Shown piece by piece: positions 40,616 to 48,823 of a DNA stretch of 51,209 nt. Position 1 is the first letter of the stretch, and each line of letters begins with the position of its first letter. The notes beneath the pieces were generated by a model. It was not told the DNA's origin. It worked only from the letters and a program-made list of their open reading frames with translations, and searched no databases. Origin of the DNA: Mycobacterium sp. 1165178.9 (GTDB lineage: Bacteria > Actinomycetota > Actinomycetes > Mycobacteriales > Mycobacteriaceae); contig NZ_LZMB01000004.1 of the NCBI RefSeq assembly GCF_001673555.1, positions 1-51,209 of the forward strand, written 5' to 3'. Made by a program: the position numbers and the translations under genes.

Positions 40616-41874
40616 TGGTGGACCTGTCCCGCCCGGACCTTCCGCTCCCGAGCGCAGCCATCGCAGAACCCACCCGTCACGAACCCGATGCGGGTGGCCA
40701 TTTCGGCGTGTACGGCGGCCGCTACGTCGCCGAGGCGTTGATGGCTGTGATCGAAGAGGTCACTGCCGCCTACGAGAAGGAACGTGTCAACCAGGATTTC
40801 CTGGACACCCTCGATTACCTGCAGGCGAATTACGCGGGCCGACCGTCGCCGCTGTATGAGGCGCCCCGGCTGTCCGACCAGGCCGGCGCGCGCATCTTCC
40901 TCAAGCGAGAAGACCTGAACCACACCGGTTCTCACAAGATCAACAACGTGCTTGGGCAGGCGTTGCTGGCCCAGCGGATGGGCAAGAAGCGGGTGATCGC
41001 CGAGACCGGTGCCGGCCAGCACGGCGTGGCGACCGCCACCGCGTGCGCCTTGCTCGGCCTCGAATGCGTGATCTACATGGGCGCCGTCGATACCGAGCGT
41101 CAGGCACTCAACGTGGCTCGGATGCGGCTGCTCGGGGCCACGGTCGTCTCGGTCGAAAGTGGTTCGAAGACACTCAAGGACGCCATCAACGAGGCGTTCC
41201 GGGACTGGGTTACCAATGCCGACACCACCTTCTACTGTTTCGGCACCGCGGCCGGCCCGCATCCCTTCCCGGCCATGGTGCGCGACTTCCAACGCATCAT
41301 CGGCCTCGAGGCACGCGCCCAGATCCAGGCCCAGGCGGGCCGGCTGCCCGACGCCGTAGTGGCCTGTATCGGCGGCGGTTCCAATGCCATCGGCATCTTC
41401 CACCCTTTCATCGACGACCCGAACGTGCGGTTGATCGGATTCGAGGCCGCCGGCGATGGTGTCGAAACCGGAAGGCACGCTGCGACATTCAGCGGTGGCT
41501 CACCTGGTGCGTTTCAGGGATCGTTTTCGTACCTGTTGCAGGACGAGGATGGGCAGACCATCGAATCCCATTCCATCTCAGCGGGTCTCGACTACCCGGG
41601 AGTAGGCCCAGAACATGCGTATCTGCGCGAGACGGGACGCGCCGAGTACCGTCCGATTACCGACTCCGAAGCGATGGATGCGTTCCGCATCCTGTGCCGC
41701 ACGGAGGGAATCATCCCCGCGATCGAATCGGCGCACGCGGTAGCCGGTGCCCTGAAATTGGGCCCGGAATTGGGGCGGGGCGCGATCATTGTGGTCAACC
41801 TGTCCGGCCGCGGCGATAAGGACGTCGAGACCGCCGCGAAGTGGTTCGGGCTGTTGGGATCCAGCGATCGATGA
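40615..41874 (+). CDS. trpB: Tryptophan synthase beta chain TrpB
   Basis: TrpB joins indole and serine with PLP. The 419-residue protein has [16 protein letters not shown], the PLP lysine in [31 protein letters not shown], the phosphate-binding GGGSNAIG and [17 protein letters not shown]. The start is set at ATG 40615 ([10 protein letters not shown]); GTG 40618 or 40612 and TTG 40609 are also in frame. No good Shine-Dalgarno precedes it, so initiation may depend on the overlapping nine-codon ORF. Its end overlaps trpA by 4 bases. Corresponds to Rv1612. Confidence 0.95.
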   Translation: MVDLSRPDLPLPSAAIAEPTRHEPDAGGHFGVYGGRYVAEALMAVIEEVTAAYEKERVNQDFLDTLDYLQANYAGRPSPLYEAPRLSDQAGARIFLKREDLNHTGSHKINNVLGQALLAQRMGKKRVIAETGAGQHGVATATACALLGLECVIYMGAVDTERQALNVARMRLLGATVVSVESGSKTLKDAINEAFRDWVTNADTTFYCFGTAAGPHPFPAMVRDFQRIIGLEARAQIQAQAGRLPDAVVACIGGGSNAIGIFHPFIDDPNVRLIGFEAAGDGVETGRHAATFSGGSPGAFQGSFSYLLQDEDGQTIESHSISAGLDYPGVGPEHAYLRETGRAEYRPITDSEAMDAFRILCRTEGIIPAIESAHAVAGALKLGPELGRGAIIVVNLSGRGDKDVETAAKWFGLLGSSDR

Positions 41875-42686
41875 CGGTCAAACACAGTGAAGCGGACAAG
41901 CTCGAGTCGGTATTCGATAGCTGCCGCAAAGACAACCGCGCGGCGCTGATCGGTTATCTGCCCACCGGTTACCCCGACGTGCCGACATCGGTGAAGGGGA
42001 TGACCGCACTGGTCGAATCGGGTTGCGACATCATCGAAGTCGGCATTCCTTATTCGGATCCCGGCATGGACGGCCCGACCATCGCCAAGGCCACCGAGAT
42101 CGCGCTAAACGGGGGAGTTCGCGTTCGCGACACGCTCGCCGCGGTCGAGGCGATCAGCGCGGCGGGTGGCCACGCCGTGGTGATGACCTACTGGAACCCG
42201 GTGGTGCGCTACGGGGTTGGCGCGTTCGCGCGGGATCTGGCATCGGCCGGCGGGCACGGCCTGATCACGCCCGATCTCATCCCCGACGAGGCCGCCCAGT
42301 GGTTGGCGGCGTCCGACGAGTATCGGTTGAACCGGATCTTTCTCGTCGCGCCGTCCTCGACGCCGCAGCGGTTGGCAATGACGGTCGAGGCGTCGCGCGG
42401 CTTCGTCTACGCGGCTTCGACTATGGGCGTGACGGGGGCGCGTGACGTCGTGTCCAACGCGGCGCCCGAGTTGGTGAGCAGAGTCAAGGAGATATCCGAC
42501 ATACCTGTCGGCGTCGGTCTGGGAGTGCGATCGCGCGAGCAGGCCGCCCAAATCGGCGGCTACGCAGACGGCGTCATTGTCGGGTCCGCGCTGGTGTCGG
42601 CGCTGGGAGACGGAGGGTTGACTGCATTGCGTGCACTGACTGAAGAACTCGCCGCCGGTGTTCGTCAGAGGGCGGCCGCCTCGTGA
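41871..42686 (+). CDS. trpA: Tryptophan synthase alpha chain TrpA
   Basis: TrpA splits indole-3-glycerol phosphate to indole and glyceraldehyde 3-phosphate and channels indole to TrpB. The 271-residue TIM barrel has the catalytic Glu in [18 protein letters not shown] and the Asp in [23 protein letters not shown] and [12 protein letters not shown] bind the phosphate. It starts in the trpB stop (ATGA) and overlaps lgt (GTGA). Corresponds to Rv1613. Confidence 0.96.
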   Translation: MTVKHSEADKLESVFDSCRKDNRAALIGYLPTGYPDVPTSVKGMTALVESGCDIIEVGIPYSDPGMDGPTIAKATEIALNGGVRVRDTLAAVEAISAAGGHAVVMTYWNPVVRYGVGAFARDLASAGGHGLITPDLIPDEAAQWLAASDEYRLNRIFLVAPSSTPQRLAMTVEASRGFVYAASTMGVTGARDVVSNAAPELVSRVKEISDIPVGVGLGVRSREQAAQIGGYADGVIVGSALVSALGDGGLTALRALTEELAAGVRQRAAAS

Positions 42687-44329
42687 CGAAACTACTGGCC
42701 TATTTTCCGAGCCCGTCGCAGGGTGTATGGCACCTCGGGCCACTGCCCATCCGGGCCTACGCGCTGTTCATCATTGCCGGCATCGTGGTCGCATTGCTGA
42801 TCGGTGACCGGCGCTGGGTAGCCCGCGGCGGCGAGCGCGGCGTGATCTACGACATCGCGCTGTGGGCCGTGCCGTTCGGGTTGATCGGTGGTCGGCTCTA
42901 CCACCTGGCCACCGACTGGCGCACTTATTGGGGCCCCGGCGGCGCGGGACTCGGGGCGGCCGTGCGGATCTGGGACGGCGGGCTGGGCATCTGGGGCGCG
43001 GTGGCCCTCGGAGGCGTCGGCGCCTGGATCGGCTGCCGCCGGCGCGGGATTCCGCTTCCGGCCTTCGCCGACGCGCTGGCCCCGGGAATCATTCTGGCGC
43101 AGGCCATTGGTCGGCTCGGCAATTACTTCAACCAGGAACTCTATGGCCGCGAAACCACCCTGCCGTGGGGCCTGGAGGTCTTCTACCGCCGAGACCCCTC
43201 GGGATACATCGACCCGCATTCGCTGGACGGCATCTCGACGGGCCAGATCGCATTCGTGGTGCAGCCGACGTTCCTTTACGAATTGATCTGGAATGTGTTG
43301 GTTTTCATCGCGTTGATCTACGCCGACCGGCGCTTCAATCTGGGCCACGGCCGACTGTTCGCGTTGTATGTGGCGGGCTATTGCGTGGGGCGGTTCTGTG
43401 TTGAGCTGCTGCGCGACGACACCGCCACCCACATCGCCGGCATCCGGATCAACTCGTTCACATCGACTTTTGTGTTCATCGGGGCCGTCGTGTACCTGAT
43501 GGCGGCGCCGAAGGGGCGCGAAGATCCCGCCAGCCTGCGCGGCAACGAGTACCTCGACGAGGGAGCGGCCGTCGCCGAGTCGGAGGATGAGCCCGCACCG
43601 GTGGCCGTCGCGACGACTGCTGCGGGCGCTGCGGCGGGGGCCGACGCGCCGCCAGGGTCGGGGGAGACGGTGGAGGCTGACGACAGCGCCGCCGCGGCCG
43701 CAGAAGAACCGGTGGCGGACTCGACGGAAGCGGCCGCCGGTGTGGAACCGAGTGAGGCCGGGACAGACGGGCTCGAGGTCGAAACGGAAGCCGAGCCCGA
43801 AACCGAGCCCGCAGCCGAGGGCTCCGAGTCGGACGAGCCGGTAGGCAAAGCTGAAGAGCTCGACGCGGAACCGGAAGAGGTCGAAGCGGAAGAGCCCGAA
43901 ACGGAAGAGTCCGAAGCCGAAGAGTCCGAAGCCGAAGCCGAGGAATTGCAAGCGGAAGAGCCCGAAGCGGAAAAGCCCGAAGCCGAGGAGCCTGACGAAC
44001 CGGAAGCGGAAGCCACCGAGGTCGAAGCCGACGAGCCGGAGGCCGAAGCCGACGCGGAAGCCGAAGAACCTGAAGCCGAAGAACCTGAAGCCGAAGAACC
44101 GGAAGCCGCAACGGAAGACGAGTCCGTCGACGAGGATTCGGACGACGAGCCTGTCGCCGAAACAGCCGAGGCAGCCGAACCTGAAACGGCAGACGTCGAC
44201 TCGGCGGCGGCCACCGAACCCGAATCCGAAAAACCCGAGCCCGAAGAGCCCGCCGAAACGACCCCGGCTCAGCCGGAACCGCGTCGGCGATGGGGCTCGC
44301 GACTGCGGAACAGGTTGTCGGGCCGCTAA
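42683..44329 (+). CDS. lgt: Prolipoprotein diacylglyceryl transferase Lgt with long acidic tail
   Basis: Lgt moves diacylglycerol from phosphatidylglycerol to the lipobox Cys of prelipoproteins in the inner membrane. Residues 1 to about 275 are the enzyme, seven helices with the signature AIGRLGNYFNQELYG. The other 270 residues are a Glu/Ala/Pro-rich acidic tail made of EPEAEE-type repeats, ending in a basic RRRWGSRLRNRLSGR. Mycobacterial Lgt proteins are known to have tails; this one makes the protein 548 residues, longer than I recall for M. tuberculosis (468). GTG start overlaps trpA. Corresponds to Rv1614. Confidence 0.94.
   Translation: MTKLLAYFPSPSQGVWHLGPLPIRAYALFIIAGIVVALLIGDRRWVARGGERGVIYDIALWAVPFGLIGGRLYHLATDWRTYWGPGGAGLGAAVRIWDGGLGIWGAVALGGVGAWIGCRRRGIPLPAFADALAPGIILAQAIGRLGNYFNQELYGRETTLPWGLEVFYRRDPSGYIDPHSLDGISTGQIAFVVQPTFLYELIWNVLVFIALIYADRRFNLGHGRLFALYVAGYCVGRFCVELLRDDTATHIAGIRINSFTSTFVFIGAVVYLMAAPKGREDPASLRGNEYLDEGAAVAESEDEPAPVAVATTAAGAAAGADAPPGSGETVEADDSAAAAAEEPVADSTEAAAGVEPSEAGTDGLEVETEAEPETEPAAEGSESDEPVGKAEELDAEPEEVEAEEPETEESEAEESEAEAEELQAEEPEAEKPEAEEPDEPEAEATEVEADEPEAEADAEAEEPEAEEPEAEEPEAATEDESVDEDSDDEPVAETAEAAEPETADVDSAAATEPESEKPEPEEPAETTPAQPEPRRRWGSRLRNRLSGR
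43780..44110 (+). repeat. Glu/Ala/Pro coding repeats in the lgt tail
   Basis: GAAGCCGAAGA-like units recur many times here, encoding tandem EPEAEE and ESEAEE motifs. The low-complexity DNA also opens long spurious frames on the opposite strand. Confidence 0.7.
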
Positions 44330-44332
44330 CCG

Positions 44333-44359
44333 CCGCCGTGCCCCGACTTCGCACGGCGG
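44333..44359 (+). terminator. Hairpin after lgt
   Basis: CCGCCGTG (44333-44340) pairs perfectly with CACGGCGG (44352-44359) around an 11-base loop, starting 4 bases after the lgt stop. There is no T-tract, which is common for mycobacterial terminators. It probably ends the trp-lgt transcript. Confidence 0.55.
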
Positions 44360-44418
44360 GGCGCAACGGATCTGGCATCCTGAAAGGCGTGACCAACGCA
44401 AGGTCAGCGGGCTAAGTG

Positions 44419-44862
44419 ATGCAGCCTCATCCGCCCGCGCAGACCCCGGGACAACCCCATCCGTGCGGCGCGCGGCGTCATCGCATCTTCGTCGCGGCCG
44501 GTACCGGCGTGGCGTTGGGCGGCGCGCTCGGCTACGTCGCCCTGGCCGACCCGCACAGCCCCAGTTCCGTCTACCCGGCGTGCCCGTTCAAGTTGCTCAC
44601 AGGCTGGAACTGCCCGTTTTGCGGCGGCCTGCGGATGACGCACGACCTGTTGCACGGCGACCTGATCGCCGCCATCCACGACAACGTCTTCGCGCTCGTG
44701 GGAATCCCGCTGCTGATCGCGTGGATGCTGGTGCGCCGCGCCCGCGGCAAGGGGTGGCCGTCCAAAGTGGCGTTGCTGACGATCGTGCTCGCGACGATCG
44801 CCTGGACGGTGCTGCGTAACCTGCCCGCCTTCCCGTTGTTTCCCACCGTTCTTGGTGGGTAA
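44419..44862 (+). CDS. DUF2752 small membrane protein
   Basis: The 147-residue protein has the DUF2752 signature CPFKLLTGWNCPFCGGLRM: a Cys, then C-P-x-C-G-G-x-R after a TGW. Two or three helices surround it (LVGIPLLIAWMLVRRA, shown in part). The function of the family is unknown. ATG 44419 is chosen; GTG 44416 is adjacent. M. tuberculosis has two small membrane genes here (Rv1615 and Rv1616); only one is present in this window. Confidence 0.82.
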   Translation: MQPHPPAQTPGQPHPCGARRHRIFVAAGTGVALGGALGYVALADPHSPSSVYPACPFKLLTGWNCPFCGGLRMTHDLLHGDLIAAIHDNVFALVGIPLLIAWMLVRRARGKGWPSKVALLTIVLATIAWTVLRNLPAFPLFPTVLGG

Positions 44863-44914
44863 GAGCACACTGCGCGGCGGCGATTATGTGCGCGCCGCGG
44901 GGTTCACACGCGAC

Positions 44915-44920
44915 TATGCT
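44915..44920 (+). promoter_or_regulatory. -10 element TATGCT for pykA
   Basis: TATGCT matches TANNNT and ends 8 bases before the GTG of pykA at 44929, so the message starts at or one base before the start codon. No Shine-Dalgarno is seen, which fits a leaderless message. Confidence 0.5.
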
Positions 44921-44928
44921 GGGTCGGC

Positions 44929-46347
44929 GTGAGTAGACGCGGAAAGATCGTCTGCACCCTTGGCCCCGCGACCAGTTCGGATGAGTCGATCCTGGCCCTG
45001 GTTGGGGCCGGAATGGACGTCGCCCGGTTGAACTTCAGCCACGGCGACTACTCCGATCACAAAGCCGCCTACGAGCGTGTCAGGTCCGCGTCCGATGCCA
45101 CGGGCCGAGCCGTCGGCGTGCTCGCTGACCTGCAGGGCCCCAAGATCAGACTGGGACGTTTCGCCACCGGCCCGACGTATTGGGCCGACGGTGAAACGGT
45201 GCGGATCACCGTGGCCGACTGCGAAGGTGACCACGACCGGGTGTCGACCACCTACAAGAAGTTGGCCGAGGACGCCACGGTCGGTGACCGAATTCTCGTC
45301 GACGACGGCAAGGTCGGCCTGCTCATCGACGGTATCGAGGGCGACGACGTCATCTGCACGGTCGTCGAGGGCGGGCCGGTCAGCAACAACAAGGGCATCT
45401 CGCTTCCCGGGATGAACGTGTCCGCACCGGCCCTGTCGGACAAGGACGTGGAGGACCTCACCTTCGCGCTGGAACTCGGGGTGGACCTGGTTGCGCTGTC
45501 CTTCGTGCGTTCGCCATCCGACGTCGAGTTGGTGCACGAGGTGATGGACCGCGTCGGCCGGCGGGTGCCGGTGATCGCCAAGCTGGAGAAGCCGGAGGCG
45601 GTCGACAATCTGGAAGCCATCGTGCTGGCCTTCGACGCGATCATGGTGGCCCGTGGCGACCTTGGCGTCGAACTGCCCCTGGAAGAAGTTCCGCTGGTGC
45701 AGAAGCGGGCCATCCAGATGGCCCGGGAGAACGCGAAACCTGTGATCGTGGCGACCCAGATGCTTGATTCGATGATCGAGAGCTCACGGCCGACCCGGGC
45801 CGAGGCTTCGGATGTCGCCAACGCGGTCCTTGACGGCGCCGACGCGGTGATGCTGTCCGGGGAAACCTCGGTGGGGAAGTACCCGCTGGCGGCCGTTCGG
45901 ACGATGGCGCGCATCATCTGCGCGGTCGAGGACAATTCCACGGCCGCGCCGCCGCTGACACACGTGCCGCGCACCAAACGCGGGGTGATCTCCTATGCCG
46001 CCCGCGACATCGGCGAGCGGCTCGACGCCAAGGCACTGGTCGCGTTCACTCAGTCCGGCGACACGGTCAAGCGCCTCGCACGCCTGCATACCCCGCTGCC
46101 GCTGCTTGCCTTCACGGCGTGGCCCGAGGTGCGTAGCCAGCTCGCCATGACCTGGGGCACCGAAACGTTCATCGTCCCGATGATGACCTCGACCGACGGC
46201 ATGATCCGCCAGGTCGACAAGTCGCTGTTGGAGCTCGGGCGCTACAAGCGCGGCGACCTGGTGGTCATCGTCGCCGGCGCGCCACCTGGCACAGTAGGGT
46301 CAACCAACCTCATCCACGTGCACCGGATCGGGGAGGACGACGTCTAG
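44929..46347 (+). CDS. pykA: Pyruvate kinase PykA
   Basis: PykA transfers phosphate from phosphoenolpyruvate to ADP in the last step of glycolysis. The 472-residue protein has the opening KIVCTLGPATSS, NFSHGDYSDH, ADLQGPKIRLG, the active-site Lys in IAKLEKPEAVDNL, the metal-binding MVARGDLGVELPLE and TQMLDSMIESSRPTRAEASD (shown in part). The C-terminal domain is the normal allosteric one. It starts a run with tesB 14 bases downstream. Corresponds to Rv1617. Confidence 0.96.
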   Translation: MSRRGKIVCTLGPATSSDESILALVGAGMDVARLNFSHGDYSDHKAAYERVRSASDATGRAVGVLADLQGPKIRLGRFATGPTYWADGETVRITVADCEGDHDRVSTTYKKLAEDATVGDRILVDDGKVGLLIDGIEGDDVICTVVEGGPVSNNKGISLPGMNVSAPALSDKDVEDLTFALELGVDLVALSFVRSPSDVELVHEVMDRVGRRVPVIAKLEKPEAVDNLEAIVLAFDAIMVARGDLGVELPLEEVPLVQKRAIQMARENAKPVIVATQMLDSMIESSRPTRAEASDVANAVLDGADAVMLSGETSVGKYPLAAVRTMARIICAVEDNSTAAPPLTHVPRTKRGVISYAARDIGERLDAKALVAFTQSGDTVKRLARLHTPLPLLAFTAWPEVRSQLAMTWGTETFIVPMMTSTDGMIRQVDKSLLELGRYKRGDLVVIVAGAPPGTVGSTNLIHVHRIGEDDV

Positions 46348-46361
46348 GTAGAGGAGATCGT

Positions 46362-47279
46362 GTGGCGGCCGGCTGTGAGTCTCGAGACCCAGAAGAAGCC
46401 GCGGCACAGGCCCATTCGGATTTCGCGGAGCTGCTGGCGACACTCGACCTCCACCGTGTCGAAGACGACCTGTTCATCGGTTCGCACCCGAGCAAGAACC
46501 CGATGCGAACCTTCGGTGGCCAGCTGATGTCGCAGTCGTTCGTCGCGAGCAGTCGCAGCCTGATTCGCGACGACCTGCCGCCGAGCGCGCTGTCGGTGCA
46601 TTTCATCAATGGGGGAGACACCGCCAAGGACATCGAGTTTCGCGTCACCCGGCTGCGCGACGAGCGCCGCTTCGCCAATCGGCGCGTCGATGCGATGCAA
46701 GACGGCACGCTGCTGTGCTCGGCGATGATCTCCTACATGGCCGGCGGCCGCGGCCTGGAGCACGGCATCGAGCCGCCACAGGTGGCCGAGCCGCACACGC
46801 AGCCCACGATCGGCGAACTGCTGCGCGGCTACGAGCAGACCGTTCCGCACTTCGTCAATGCATTGCAGCCCATCGAATGGCGTTACACCAACGACCCGGC
46901 ATGGGTGATGCGCACCAAGGGCGACCGCCTCGCGCACAATCGGGTCTGGGTCAAGGCCCTGGGCGACCTTCCCGACGACCCCTTATTGCACACGGCAACA
47001 ATGGTGTATTCGTCGGACACCACGGTATTGGACTCGGTTATCACCACGCACGGTCTTTCGTGGGGATTCGACCGCATATTCGCCGCGTCGGCCAATCATT
47101 CCATTTGGTTTCACCGGCAGGTCAACTTCAACGACTGGGTGTTGTACTCCACATCGTCGCCGGTAGCAGCCGATTCGCGCGGGCTGGGCACGGGATATTT
47201 CTTCGATCGGTCCGGGCAACCGCTGGCCACGGTCGTGCAAGAAGGCGTGCTCAAATACTTCCCTTCTTCGGGCCGCTAA
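46362..47279 (+). CDS. tesB: Acyl-CoA thioesterase II TesB
   Basis: TesB hydrolyses acyl-CoA to free acid and CoA. The 305-residue protein has two hot-dog folds. The first is marked by RTFGGQLMSQSFVASSRS and the second by HGLSWGFDRIFAASANHSIW with GRGYFFDRSGQPLATVVQEG-like residues (SRGLGTGYFFDRSGQ) that carry catalytic side chains. GTG start 46362 follows AGGAGA. The 143 bases to the next gene show no ORF. Corresponds to Rv1618 (tesB1). Confidence 0.92.
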   Translation: MAAGCESRDPEEAAAQAHSDFAELLATLDLHRVEDDLFIGSHPSKNPMRTFGGQLMSQSFVASSRSLIRDDLPPSALSVHFINGGDTAKDIEFRVTRLRDERRFANRRVDAMQDGTLLCSAMISYMAGGRGLEHGIEPPQVAEPHTQPTIGELLRGYEQTVPHFVNALQPIEWRYTNDPAWVMRTKGDRLAHNRVWVKALGDLPDDPLLHTATMVYSSDTTVLDSVITTHGLSWGFDRIFAASANHSIWFHRQVNFNDWVLYSTSSPVAADSRGLGTGYFFDRSGQPLATVVQEGVLKYFPSSGR

Positions 47280-47422
47280 AACGTGACCGAATAGGTGCGG
47301 AATCTCTCGTGCGAATTCGGCCCCGAAACGGTCGTGTTCGGGCGTAGCGTTGACGTGGTCGGGAAGCGGTGCACAGGCGGCGATCAAGCCGCCGGCTGAT
47401 ATCAGCGCATCGGGAGGTGATT

Positions 47423-48823
47423 GTGAACGGCCCGGTAGTGGACGTCACGGCAGCGAGAACGCGCGCGCGCGAACGCGTTGTCCTGTCGGTCGATTCACTC
47501 GCGGCCCGCCTGATCGGTGCTTTGGCGCTGCTCTGCGCCACCTGCTGGTTCATCGGGATACTCGCTCACCACCACCGCCATCCGAGCTGGGACTACACCG
47601 ACCGGTTGGCCTGGTCGCTGACCGTTCTGGTGGCGGTGGCCTGGATGGCTCGCGGCATCTTCCTGGGGCGGCCCGTGACGACGATGCATGCCATCGCTGC
47701 CGCCTTATTCGTGGTGGTCGGGCTTGGCCTGCATGTGTTGTCCTTCGATCTGTTCGGCGACGTGGTGATCGCAAGCTCGGGCATCGTGTTGATGTGGCCG
47801 ACGACCTCCCATCCCCGGCCCGATGACCTGCCCCGGCTGTGGAACTTGATCAATGCGACCAGCGGCGACGTGCTTGCCCCGTTCACCATGCAGACCGGCA
47901 AGAGCTACCACTTCACCGCCGACGGCACCGCGGCGCTGGCCTACCGCACGCGGATGGGTATCGCCGTGGTCGGCGGTGACCCGGTGGGTGATGAGGCGCA
48001 CTTCCCGGAACTGATCGCCGATTTCGCCGCCACCTGCCACGCCCACGGGTGGCGCATCGCCGTGGTCGGCTGCAGCGAGCGGCGGCTGAGCCTGTGGAAC
48101 GATTCGTCGCTACTAGGACAATCGTTGCGGCCCATACCGATTGGCCGGGATGTCGTGGTCGACGTGTCCGGCTTCGATATGGTGGGCCGCAGATTCCGCA
48201 ACCTGCGTCAAGCGGTGCAACGCACCCACAACTGCGGCGTGACAACCGAAATCGTGGCGGAGCAGGAACTCGACGACAAGCTGCTGGCCGAGCTCACCGA
48301 GGTGGTGCGGGAGTCATCCAAGGGGGCCCACGCCGACCGCGGATTCCACATGAACCTCGACGGCGTACTGGAAGGCCGATTCCCCGGGATTCAGCTGATC
48401 ATCGCCAGGGACAAAGCGGGCACCGTGCAGGCGTTTCACCGGTACGCCACGGCCGGCGGGGGCAGCGACATCACCCTCGACGTGCCGTGGCGCCGGCGCA
48501 GTGCCCCGAACGGCCTTGACGAGCGGCTCAGCGTCGACATGATCATGGCGGGCAAAGAGACTGGGGCGCAGCGGGTATCGCTTGCCTTCGCCGCGTTCCC
48601 CGAGATCTTCGACGACAAGCAGCGTGGACGGACCCAACGCGTCTTCTATCGGTTGAGTCACGTTCTCGACCCGCTGATCGCCCTCGAATCGTTGTATCGG
48701 TATTTACGCAAATGGCATGCCCTTGACGCCCGGCGCTACGCGCTGATCTCCATGACGCAGATCGTTCCGCTACTGTTCGTGTTGTTGTCGCTGGAATTCA
48801 CGCCGCGGCGGCGACACATCTGA
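47423..48823 (+). CDS. DUF2156 membrane protein (MprF/LysX-like lysyltransferase C-terminal domain)
   Basis: The 466-residue protein has three to five N-terminal helices (residues of about 25-130), then a GNAT-like DUF2156 domain like the aminoacyl-transferase part of MprF and LysX (GKSYHFTADGTAALAYRTR, VVGGDPVGDE, RRFRNLRQAVQRT), and one more helix near the end. There is no tRNA-synthetase domain, so if it aminoacylates lipid it needs charged tRNA from elsewhere. GTG 47423 is chosen by the Shine-Dalgarno GGGAGG (47412-47417). Its end overlaps cydC by 54 bases. Corresponds to Rv1619. Confidence 0.82.
   Translation: MNGPVVDVTAARTRARERVVLSVDSLAARLIGALALLCATCWFIGILAHHHRHPSWDYTDRLAWSLTVLVAVAWMARGIFLGRPVTTMHAIAAALFVVVGLGLHVLSFDLFGDVVIASSGIVLMWPTTSHPRPDDLPRLWNLINATSGDVLAPFTMQTGKSYHFTADGTAALAYRTRMGIAVVGGDPVGDEAHFPELIADFAATCHAHGWRIAVVGCSERRLSLWNDSSLLGQSLRPIPIGRDVVVDVSGFDMVGRRFRNLRQAVQRTHNCGVTTEIVAEQELDDKLLAELTEVVRESSKGAHADRGFHMNLDGVLEGRFPGIQLIIARDKAGTVQAFHRYATAGGGSDITLDVPWRRRSAPNGLDERLSVDMIMAGKETGAQRVSLAFAAFPEIFDDKQRGRTQRVFYRLSHVLDPLIALESLYRYLRKWHALDARRYALISMTQIVPLLFVLLSLEFTPRRRHI

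Noticed and set aside
42692..44401. Minus-strand open frame of 569 codons opposite lgt, with a Phe/Gly/Arg-rich part, and a Ser-rich frame at 43378-44214
   Set aside because: Both come from reading the GAAGCCGAA repeats of the lgt tail backwards; low complexity and no start signals.
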